A stretch of DNA of 19,382 bases, from assembly GCA_016214375.1 (NCBI GenBank), contig JACROQ010000104.1, forward strand, positions 1 to 19,382, in the 5' to 3' direction. This DNA is from Nitrospirota bacterium. Its GTDB lineage: Bacteria > Nitrospirota > 9FT-COMBO-42-15 > HDB-SIOI813. A model generated the notes under the pieces. The model saw nothing but the letters and a program-made list of their open reading frames with translations. It was not told where the DNA came from and searched no databases. Within the stretch, counting starts at the first letter, position 1. The number at the start of each line of letters is the position of its first letter. The position numbers and the translations under genes were made by a program. Positions 12,739-19,382 of the stretch are shown here, piece by piece.

Positions 12739-15054
12739 TTAAGTGGCGTCATTCTCCAAGTCCGGGGCCTTGTCCTTTTTATGCTCAAGGTTCCTTATAA
12801 AGACCTCCACAATATTTGGATCAAACTGTGTTCCTGAATTGTCCTTTAACACACCCATGGCCTCCTCATGCGTCATCTTCCTCCGGTAGGGGGTAGCCGT
12901 GGTCATCGCATGGTAGGCATCTACTACGCTTATAATGCGGGCCATCAGGGGGATTTCTTCCCCCTTCAGACCGGAAGGATAACCGGTCCCATCATAGCGT
13001 TCGTGGTGATGCCGGATAGCCGGCAGTACATTCTGGATTTTAAGGATCTTGGTAAGAATTTGGACACTCAGGTCTGGAATTTTTTTTACTACATCCCATT
13101 CCTCCTGGGTCAGAGCCCCTTGTTTCAACAGGATATTGGCGGGGATATTCAGGGCGCCCACCCCATAGAGCGTAGAGGCTATCCTGAGTTCCTTGATCTC
13201 CTCATCGCCGAACTGGAGAGACCGGGCGATCTGGAGGGCCGTACGGGTCACCGCATTAAAGTGTCCCCTGCGGAAGGGGAGTCTCGCCTCTACAGAAGTG
13301 GCAAGGTCTTTAAATAACCACTCCTCGGCCTGTTCCATTAAGGTCTCGGCCTTCACGGGCTCCTTTTCAAGGAATGCCTTGATGGTTTCACCATAGAGGA
13401 CCGTCCTGTTACGCCCCTTTTCTTTAGCAAAATAGAGCGCCTGATCCGCCGTATCGATCAGACCCTCCCGGTCATGTGCATCCCCGGGAAATGATGCGAC
13501 TCCGATACTTACGGTGACATGGATGGTTTCGCCTGCCAGGACGGTCATCGGAATTTCATGGATCTTTTTCCTGATACGTTCTGCAAAGGTGAAAGCATTA
13601 GAAGATCCGGTTTCCGGAAGGATGACAGTCATCTCTTCGCCTCCATACCGGGCAGCCAAATCGGAGCCTCTGATCTCTTGAAGGATTACTGTGCCTATTG
13701 ACCGCAGGATTGTATCCCCTGATGGGTGACCATAGGTATCGTTAACCTTTTTGAAGTAGTCGATGTCCATCATCAGGAGGGACAGGGGAGACGCATACCT
13801 GGAGGCACGGCTGATCTCTCCTTCTAAACGCTTCTGAAATTCCCTGTGGTTATACAGGCCGGTAAGTCCATCTGTGCTGGATAGCCGGGTAAGTTCCTCA
13901 TGGGAGGACTGGATAGAAGCCGCCATCTCATTGAAGGTATCAGCGAGCTGTCCGATCTCATCTTCTCTCCTGAGATTGACACGGCTGGCAAGGTCTCCAT
14001 GGCTCATTGCCATACTGGCCGATGTGATTTGCCTGATAGGACGGGAGATTCTCCACCCCAGGATCCCCGCAATGGTGAGGAGAACAATGGAAGCAGGCAG
14101 GTCAAAGAAGAGATATTTTCTAACAGAGATTCCTGCATAGATTGTTTCCTCAGGTGTCATGATCCCGATACTCCATTTATTCAGGTTATCGCTCTCCTCT
14201 GGTATCTTTTTATAAGTGATATAGGATGGGATCCCTTTATAGGAGATGCTCATATCCCCGCTATCTCCGGCCATCATATGCCGGAGGGCGGACTGGTAGG
14301 ATAAATCGTCGCCTGGAAGGAGGGCGGGTGGAAGAGACTCTCCAATCTCTTTATCGGTATGGACGATCAACTGCCCCTTCTGGTTCACTACCACTATAAT
14401 ATCGATGGGATGCGCTACATTCCTGACAAATCGGGTAATGCTGTCCAAATAGATTTTTAAATAGAGGACACCCAATAGCTTATCCCTCCGGTTAAAGACA
14501 GGAATGGCCCCGGGTATTATCCACCTTCGGGAGGTCCCGGAGAACAGCGGGAGACCATAATAGACTCTTCCCTGTTGAAAGGCTATTGTCTGCATGAAAA
14601 AGGGCTCCCTGGATACATCCGGATCCCGTTTTCCGGAGGACATCGAATCCCTTTGGGTCACAAGGCTGATGACCCTTCCGTCCCTATCTGCAAATCCGGC
14701 TGATTCTATCACCTCCGGGGATAAAGAGACTATCTGGTTCAAGGCCTTTTCCTGTTCTTGTTTGTAAATAGCCTTCTCCTGTGTTTCCTCAAGATATCGC
14801 ACGAAGGCGCTATTCTGGGCAGCAATAAGGAGGCTGTTACTGGAGGTAACAAAGAGGATAACGATGTTTCTCATGCTGCTGTTGACCTCGAGTTCCTGCT
14901 CTTTAAGCGCTGCATGGAGAAGTGCCTCCCGGCTGCTGGAATAGGCATAGAAACTCCCAACGATCAGCGGGATAACCCCTATGATGAAAAAGAGAAGAAA
15001 GAGTTTTGTGTAAATACTCTTATGGGGAAAGACTTTTCTTAATATCGTTACCAT
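12739..15054 (-). CDS. dCache-HAMP-GGDEF diguanylate cyclase with degenerate HD-GYP domain
   Basis: A 771-residue membrane sensor. TM1 lies near 17-38, followed by a periplasmic dCache-like ligand domain (about 45-300), TM2 (about 314-333) and HAMP (about 334-385). GGDEF (about 393-555) and an HD-GYP-type domain (about 590-755) follow. The cyclase site is GGEEM (471-475), and an RxxD inhibitory site (R462-D465) sits five residues before it. Diguanylate cyclase activity with product feedback is therefore expected. In the HD-GYP domain H598, HHE (683-685) and GYP (691-693) remain. The signature His-Asp is Y630-G631, the next metal-binding His is I659, and the usual D of DAYDAM is H715. Phosphodiesterase activity is probably lost, and the domain may serve binding or dimerisation. 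A PilZ receptor gene follows downstream, and cheR is divergent across 409 bp. Confidence 0.9.
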   Translation of the reverse strand: MVTILRKVFPHKSIYTKLFLLFFIIGVIPLIVGSFYAYSSSREALLHAALKEQELEVNSSMRNIVILFVTSSNSLLIAAQNSAFVRYLEETQEKAIYKQEQEKALNQIVSLSPEVIESAGFADRDGRVISLVTQRDSMSSGKRDPDVSREPFFMQTIAFQQGRVYYGLPLFSGTSRRWIIPGAIPVFNRRDKLLGVLYLKIYLDSITRFVRNVAHPIDIIVVVNQKGQLIVHTDKEIGESLPPALLPGDDLSYQSALRHMMAGDSGDMSISYKGIPSYITYKKIPEESDNLNKWSIGIMTPEETIYAGISVRKYLFFDLPASIVLLTIAGILGWRISRPIRQITSASMAMSHGDLASRVNLRREDEIGQLADTFNEMAASIQSSHEELTRLSSTDGLTGLYNHREFQKRLEGEISRASRYASPLSLLMMDIDYFKKVNDTYGHPSGDTILRSIGTVILQEIRGSDLAARYGGEEMTVILPETGSSNAFTFAERIRKKIHEIPMTVLAGETIHVTVSIGVASFPGDAHDREGLIDTADQALYFAKEKGRNRTVLYGETIKAFLEKEPVKAETLMEQAEEWLFKDLATSVEARLPFRRGHFNAVTRTALQIARSLQFGDEEIKELRIASTLYGVGALNIPANILLKQGALTQEEWDVVKKIPDLSVQILTKILKIQNVLPAIRHHHERYDGTGYPSGLKGEEIPLMARIISVVDAYHAMTTATPYRRKMTHEEAMGVLKDNSGTQFDPNIVEVFIRNLEHKKDKAPDLENDAT

Positions 15055-15083
15055 TTTCAGGTCTCATACCTACGATCTATTTT

Positions 15084-15296
15084 GATGAACTCGTAAAAAG
15101 TCCTTCACTGTCACTCTGAGCCCTTCGCTTATCATTCTGAGGGAGCGAAGCGACCGAAGAATCTTGCTCAGGGTAAACTCCGCGAAGGGTCTGATAACCT
15201 ATTGTTTTATCAGATTCTTCGCTTCGCTCAGACGCCGTCCTGAACGAAGTGAAGGAATGACAAATGGTGCTTCTGGCGATTTTTTACGAGTTCATC
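15084..15296. mobile_element. 213-bp MITE-like element with 19-bp terminal inverted repeats
   Basis: GATGAACTCGTAAAAAGTC (15084-15102) is mirrored at 15278-15296 (one mismatch in 19). The interior is GC-palindromic and non-coding. It holds a copy of the 'gcgaagggtctgat ... tcagattcttcgct' repeat (15182-15195 and 15210-15230) that also occurs inside cheR. The element lies in the divergent 409-bp region between the cyclase gene and cheR. Termini of the TTTTTACGAGTTCATC kind recur in environmental bacterial genomes, by recollection only. The remaining gap (15297-15463) holds a direct repeat and the cheR promoter. Confidence 0.68.
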
Positions 15297-15358
15297 TATT
15301 CTAAGTTATACCATAATGCAGGCTAAAATATAAGCTGTTTCAAAGAAGGGCCTGAAAT

Positions 15359-15386
15359 TCCCACAAGAAGTCATCCCACAAGAAGT
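15359..15386 (+). promoter_or_regulatory. 13-bp tandem direct repeat upstream of the cheR promoter
   Basis: TCCCACAAGAAGT is present at 15359-15371 and again exactly at 15374-15386, 15 nt apart. It ends 3 nt before the predicted -35. This is the usual place for an activator binding as a tandem dimer. Function is inference. Confidence 0.45.
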
Positions 15387-15389
15387 TTC

Positions 15390-15418
15390 TTGACGCCTTA
15401 TAGTATAACTGGTACCAT
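15390..15418 (+). promoter_or_regulatory. Predicted sigma70 promoter for cheR and the hybrid kinase
   Basis: TTGACG (15390-15395), a 17-nt spacer, and TACCAT (15413-15418) give 5/6 and 4/6 matches at ideal spacing. Start of transcription would be near 15425, leaving a leader of about 39 nt with AGGTGG before the cheR ATG at 15464. Confidence 0.45.
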
Positions 15419-15463
15419 GCCCCCTACTATTATTTATCAGGTAACATCAGAGAAGGTGGCCCT

Positions 15464-16444
15464 ATGGCTGAGCCTGCGTTGTCCGGGGATCATTTAGACC
15501 TTATCCTCGAAAAGATGTATGCGGTAAAGGGATGGGATTTTCGCCGTTACCGGAAATCGAGCATCATGCGGTGTGTTGAGCGGAGATTGGCCCTTTCCAG
15601 ATTGCCCTCCAGGGATTATATAGAACGGCTTGATCACCAACCGCTCGAATTTAACACCCTCTTTCATCACATCACTATAAAGGGCAGTGGCTTTTTCAGG
15701 GACCCTGAGGTCTTTAACCATATTGAGGGGGAGGTGCTCCCTGTGACCTTTGAGAGGTTAAGGTCCCAAAACCGTAACATGCTCAGGATATGGAGCGCTG
15801 GCTGTGCGAGGGGGGAGGAGGCCTACTCCATGGCCATACTCTTGCTCCGCTTAATGAAGGGGCGTTTCCCCTTATCTCATGAAATGCTCATGAACCTCCG
15901 GCTCACAAAGGGGTATGAAAATTCAGCATGTCACCCTGAGCCGAAGGCGAAGGGTCTGATGCCCCGGGTTAATCAGATTCTTCGCTGCGCTCAGAATGAC
16001 AGCAAAGTGGCAGGGGTATTTTCAGGTGAAAAGTTTACCGCCAAGATATTCGCCACTGATATTGACGAGGCCGCTATAGATCTTGCCAGGAAGGGGATTT
16101 ATCTCAAGGAGTCCTTAATAAATGTCTCCCCTTTTTCCCGTGGCCAATTCTTCAGGCCCGCGGAGACCGGCTATCAGGTGACATCATCTGTGAGAAACCT
16201 CGTCACCTTCGGCGTCCATAATATGGTTTCCGACATACACCTCTCCCATATGGATATCCTCCTCTGCCGTAATCTGTTAATCTATTTTGAGAAGGACCTT
16301 CAGGAGAAGGTATTCGAGAAGTTTTGTTATTCCCTGAATAAAGGGGGGTTCATGATCCTCGGAAAGAGTGAGGTCGTCCCCCCTCTGTTCCGGGAGCGAT
16401 TCCGCGAGATTGCAAGAAAGGAGAAGGTCTATCAAAAGATTTAA
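15464..16444 (+). CDS. cheR: CheR-type protein methyltransferase with a repeat-derived insertion
   Basis: A 326-residue protein with an N-terminal CheR helical region (about 1-85, ending GFFRDPEVF) and a SAM-binding methyltransferase domain. Motifs are IWSAGCARGEEAYS (109-122), KIFATDIDEAAIDLARKGIY (194-213), VTFGVHNM and DILLCRNLLIYFEK (264-277). It should methylate glutamates of a chemotaxis-type or kinase partner with S-adenosylmethionine. Between 134 and 192 it carries about 50 extra residues compared with typical CheR (about 275 residues). Of these, 155-183 are encoded by a palindromic dispersed repeat inserted in frame. The insertion falls in a surface loop between the SAM motif and the next strand, so activity may survive. 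AGGTGG precedes the ATG. No chemoreceptor, CheA or CheW is encoded here; the hybrid kinase follows with a 1-nt gap. Confidence 0.88.
   Translation: MAEPALSGDHLDLILEKMYAVKGWDFRRYRKSSIMRCVERRLALSRLPSRDYIERLDHQPLEFNTLFHHITIKGSGFFRDPEVFNHIEGEVLPVTFERLRSQNRNMLRIWSAGCARGEEAYSMAILLLRLMKGRFPLSHEMLMNLRLTKGYENSACHPEPKAKGLMPRVNQILRCAQNDSKVAGVFSGEKFTAKIFATDIDEAAIDLARKGIYLKESLINVSPFSRGQFFRPAETGYQVTSSVRNLVTFGVHNMVSDIHLSHMDILLCRNLLIYFEKDLQEKVFEKFCYSLNKGGFMILGKSEVVPPLFRERFREIARKEKVYQKI
15929..16001. repeat. Palindromic dispersed repeat inside cheR
   Basis: TGTCACCCTGAGCCGAAGG begins the left arm; the right arm (15970-16001) ends GCTCAGAATGACA. The two arms are imperfect inverted repeats of about 31 nt around GCCCCGGGTT. 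The same repeat begins again at 19366 at the window edge, and a related copy is inside the 15084-15296 element. The frame is open through it. Confidence 0.75.
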
Positions 16445-16445
16445 T

Positions 16446-19349
16446 ATGCCATTTCATAATACAACCCTTCGCACCAAACTGGTCATCACCTTCCTCCTGA
16501 TCGTTCTTGTACCCACGACCCTGATTGCTGTCTTCTCCGAAAGACTGATCTCCCGGAAGCTGGGTGAAGAGATTCAGCATACTATGGAACAAAATATACA
16601 GGGGGCATGGGCCCAGTACTATGTCCGGGCCGATCAGATGAAGTTCGGGATGCTCCAGCTTACTGAGGAGACAGAGACAGCTATCTTGAAGGGGGATAAG
16701 ACCTTGTTACGGAAGAGGCTGAACAACTGGAAGAAGAATAGGCCGTATGTGGATATCTGGACAATCGTGGACCAGGAGGGAAAGGTCCTTGCAAGGCTGA
16801 ACAGCGAAGAGTCAGGAGACACCTTAGGCCTGAACGGTGTTGTGCAAAGGGCCCTATCCAGCGGAAGACCTGTGATCTCAACAGAGGTGGTCCCCAGGGA
16901 GATCCTCCTGAAAGAGGGGGAGGGGCTTGCAAGCGAGATCATTATACCCGTCATTTCAAGTCCCCGTGAAGGGGAGTACAGGCCAAAGAGTGCATCCGTA
17001 ACGGATGCGCTGATGCTGACCGTTGTGGTTCCGGTGATGGATAAGGACGGCGTTGTGGGGGCCATCATTGCCGGAGACATCCTGAACAAGGACAATTTTG
17101 TCCCGGATGCGGTCGCCGAAAAGATCCCGGGGACCTTTTCTTCCATCCTAATGGATGGCGTCCGGATCGCAACAACCCTGCCTACGGCAGCAGGCTTCAG
17201 GGCTATCGGCACCCTGCTTCCTGAGGCCATCATGGCAGAGATCAATAAAGAGAAGAGGTATAGCGGCACTCTAACCCTCCTGGGAGAAAGATATATCGCC
17301 GCCTACGACCAAATCAAAAACAACAAGGGGGAACCCGTAGGAAACATCTTCGTCGGGGTTCTGGAGACCAGGTTCCTGGCCCTCCAGAGATCTAACCGTC
17401 TCGTCATCATCGTCATTACCGGATTGAGTCTCCTTTTTGCCCTTATGGTGGCAATCTTCGTGGCCATCAGGATCACAAGACCTCTTAAATTGCTGGCACA
17501 AAAGACAAGAGAGGTCTCCTCCTGGGACACAGATGCCATGATACCCGTAGAGGCGCCGGAGGATGCTAAGGACGAGGTGGTCATCCTCGCAAGGTCTTTC
17601 TACTCCATGATTGGAGAGATTAAGGAAAGGAATAGAGAGAAGGAGAGACACCTGATCGCAATGGAGAAGAAGACAGAAGAGCTCTCCTCCCTGAACGAAA
17701 GGCTCCAGGCCTCCAACCAGGAGCTGGAGGTGGCTCTCGAAGAAGCCCAGTCTCAGCAGGAGGAGCTGCAGTCTGCGAATGAGGAGCTGACCATCTTAAA
17801 TGAGGAGCTGGAGAAGAAGTCGAACGAGTTGCTGGACGCGAATATGCAGATAGCGGCAGAAGAGGCGGAACTCAAGAGGATGCGGGATCAGCTCCAATTG
17901 ATCTTTCACGGCATCAAGGACTATATCTTTCTCCTGGACCCCTCCTGCACCATCCTGGATGTCAATAAGGCCTTTCTTGAGGCCTATAACCTTCAGGAAA
18001 GGGAGGTCATCGGAAAAAAATGCTATAAACTGGTCTATGGCTTGGATCAGTTTGCCCCTGACTGCGATGTCACCAAGGGAAGCGATATCAAAGTCCCTCA
18101 TCGCTTTCACGCCGTTACAAAGGACAACAGGGTCCTGGAAAGGCATGTTTTCCCTGTCTTAGACGGGAACGGAAGGTTGGTCAATAAGATAGAATATATC
18201 CGGGATGTCACCATTGAGACGACATTGAAAGAGCAACTCATCCAGGCTGAGAAGCTCTCCTCACTCGGGGAGATACTCTCCGGGGTTGCGCATGAACTCA
18301 ACAATCCCCTGACCGGGGTCATCGGGTACTGCGAGCTTCTCCACGAGACAACGCAGGATAACGAACTCAAGGAACAATTTGGCAAGATCAATGAGGCCGC
18401 TCTGAGGTGTAAAAAGATCATCGAGAATATGCTGAGCTTTGCACGGCAGAATAAGGTCACCAAGAAATTTTCGGACATTAATGAGGTGATCAGGCAGACC
18501 GTGGAATTAAAGACATATCCGCTTAAAATAGATAACATTGAGGTCAACATGGATTTAGATAAACAACTTCCCTATACCATGTTCGACACCCATATGATCC
18601 TTCAGGTCTTTTTAAACATCATCAATAATGCCCATATTGCCATGGCAGATAAAGGGGGACGCGGGAGGCTGTCCATAAAATCCGGGTACGAAAACGGGAG
18701 GATAAAGATCTCCTTTACAGATACGGGTGTAGGGATCCCTGCGGCAAACCTTAAAAAGATATTTGATCCATTCTTTACCACGCGGGAGATCGGCAGGGGC
18801 ACAGGGCTCGGTTTGAGTGTCTCTTATGGCATCATCAAGGAGCATGGAGGAGAAATCTATGCTGAAAGCAGTCCGGGTGAAGGCACCACATTCCATATAG
18901 ACTTGCCTGTTGTCCATCCTAAAGACGAAATCATAGAAGGCAGGGATGAGACCTCTCATCAGGAAAAGGGGGCAAAAGACCCCAAGAAAAAGATTCTCAT
19001 CATTGATGATGAATCGATGCTTCTTGATCTCTTTAAGACTGTTATTGAAGAGGCCGGGCATGAAGTGGATGCGACATCCGATGCCAGGCTGGCATTAGAA
19101 AAAATAAGACGTACGGCCTATGACCTTATCATCTGTGACATGAGGATGCCCCATATGAATGGCAAGGATTTTTACTGGAAGGCAGAAGAGCTGAGCCCGG
19201 GGCTGAAAAAGAGGATCATATTCTCGACCGGGGATGTCGTCAATGCAGACACCCAGAGTTTTCTCAAGCAAAGCGGGGCCAGATGGCTCGAAAAACCCTT
19301 TACCCCCACAGAGCTAAAGAAGTTCCTATCCGGTTATTTTAATGCCTGA
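16446..19349 (+). CDS. Hybrid sensor histidine kinase (dCache-HAMP-coiled coil-PAS-HisKA-HATPase-REC)
   Basis: A 967-residue membrane kinase from ATG 16446, 1 nt after the cheR stop. TM1 lies near 10-32, followed by an extracytoplasmic Cache-like domain (about 33-315), TM2 (about 318-342) and HAMP (about 340-395). A long Gln/Glu-rich coiled coil (about 395-482) and PAS (about 483-590) follow. The HisKA phosphosite is H616 (SGVAHELNNPL). The ATPase domain (about 715-825) has N, G1 and G2 boxes (NIINNA, DTGVGIP, GTGLGLS). The C-terminal receiver has D898 (CDMRMP), the acidic pair IIDDE and the lysine of LEKPF. All catalytic residues are intact. The coiled coil repeats ELQSANEEL-like units, as found in CheB-CheR-PAS fusion kinases, which makes functional partnership with the adjacent CheR likely. 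The frame extends 78 nt upstream inside cheR, but that has no domain content. Phosphoacceptor beyond the receiver is unknown. Confidence 0.92.
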   Translation: MPFHNTTLRTKLVITFLLIVLVPTTLIAVFSERLISRKLGEEIQHTMEQNIQGAWAQYYVRADQMKFGMLQLTEETETAILKGDKTLLRKRLNNWKKNRPYVDIWTIVDQEGKVLARLNSEESGDTLGLNGVVQRALSSGRPVISTEVVPREILLKEGEGLASEIIIPVISSPREGEYRPKSASVTDALMLTVVVPVMDKDGVVGAIIAGDILNKDNFVPDAVAEKIPGTFSSILMDGVRIATTLPTAAGFRAIGTLLPEAIMAEINKEKRYSGTLTLLGERYIAAYDQIKNNKGEPVGNIFVGVLETRFLALQRSNRLVIIVITGLSLLFALMVAIFVAIRITRPLKLLAQKTREVSSWDTDAMIPVEAPEDAKDEVVILARSFYSMIGEIKERNREKERHLIAMEKKTEELSSLNERLQASNQELEVALEEAQSQQEELQSANEELTILNEELEKKSNELLDANMQIAAEEAELKRMRDQLQLIFHGIKDYIFLLDPSCTILDVNKAFLEAYNLQEREVIGKKCYKLVYGLDQFAPDCDVTKGSDIKVPHRFHAVTKDNRVLERHVFPVLDGNGRLVNKIEYIRDVTIETTLKEQLIQAEKLSSLGEILSGVAHELNNPLTGVIGYCELLHETTQDNELKEQFGKINEAALRCKKIIENMLSFARQNKVTKKFSDINEVIRQTVELKTYPLKIDNIEVNMDLDKQLPYTMFDTHMILQVFLNIINNAHIAMADKGGRGRLSIKSGYENGRIKISFTDTGVGIPAANLKKIFDPFFTTREIGRGTGLGLSVSYGIIKEHGGEIYAESSPGEGTTFHIDLPVVHPKDEIIEGRDETSHQEKGAKDPKKKILIIDDESMLLDLFKTVIEEAGHEVDATSDARLALEKIRRTAYDLIICDMRMPHMNGKDFYWKAEELSPGLKKRIIFSTGDVVNADTQSFLKQSGARWLEKPFTPTELKKFLSGYFNA

Positions 19350-19365
19350 GGGAAATTGGTGGAAT

Positions 19366-19382
19366 TGTCACCCTGAGCCGAA
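19366..19382. repeat. Start of another dispersed palindromic repeat, cut by the window end
   Basis: TGTCACCCTGAGCCGAA repeats exactly the first 17 nt of the copy inside cheR (from 15929). It lies in the non-coding tail 17 nt after the kinase stop codon. The rest is outside the window. Confidence 0.6.

Noticed and set aside
16368..16445. 26-codon extension of the hybrid kinase into cheR
   Set aside because: It is cheR coding sequence in another frame; the ATG at 16446 gives a proper N-terminal membrane segment.

Overview
The window (about 51% GC by eye) looks like chromosome of an anaerobic or microaerophilic Gram-negative bacterium, probably a Nitrospirota-like or Desulfobacterota-like lineage known mainly from metagenomes. 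The grounds are a split b6f-type quinol:cytochrome c complex with a multiheme cytochrome c and a GltD-like iron-sulfur flavoprotein, a KamA-family enzyme, large c-di-GMP and two-component sensors, and dispersed palindromic repeats of the 'CACCCTGAGC...GCTCAGAATGA' type. The lineage is inference; no taxonomic marker gene is present.

Minus-strand block, 9182 to 1. A plausible sigma70 promoter (9153-9182) precedes a tandem-CBS protein. Next come a GltD-like NAD(P)H flavoprotein with two ferredoxin clusters, a Tat-type Rieske protein (ATGA overlap), cytochrome b6 with the cysteine expected to bind heme ci, a five-helix subunit IV, an unannotated 38-residue single-helix protein (4435-4551) and a membrane-anchored tetraheme cytochrome c. 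Together these look like one quinol:cytochrome c (or NAD(P)H-linked) oxidoreductase. Behind them, in the same direction, lie an ATP-grasp-like ligase, a KamA-type radical SAM aminomutase (1-nt gap) and a long-form dCTP deaminase that runs off the window.

Middle, 9183-12740. A 216-bp inverted-repeat element separates the block from a plus-strand pair: a mercuric reductase/lipoamide dehydrogenase-like flavoprotein and a secreted DUF3047 protein. The latter converges on a zinc-ribbon protein, and the two stop codons overlap in TTAA. Upstream of the zinc-ribbon gene on the minus strand are tRNA-Arg(CCU) and a PilZ protein whose reading frame ends inside the tRNA.

Signalling region, 12739-19382. 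A dCache-HAMP-GGDEF protein with an intact cyclase site and a degenerate HD-GYP domain is transcribed toward the PilZ gene. Across a 409-bp divergent intergenic region (MITE-like element, direct repeats, promoter) lie cheR, with an in-frame palindromic-repeat insertion, and a 967-residue hybrid histidine kinase starting 1 nt after it.

The best candidates for something undescribed are the extended b6f-type complex with its 38-residue peptide, and the KamA/ATP-grasp pair as a possible beta-amino-acid ligation pathway. The spread of palindromic repeats into coding sequences (ATP-grasp and cheR) is also clear from the sequence.
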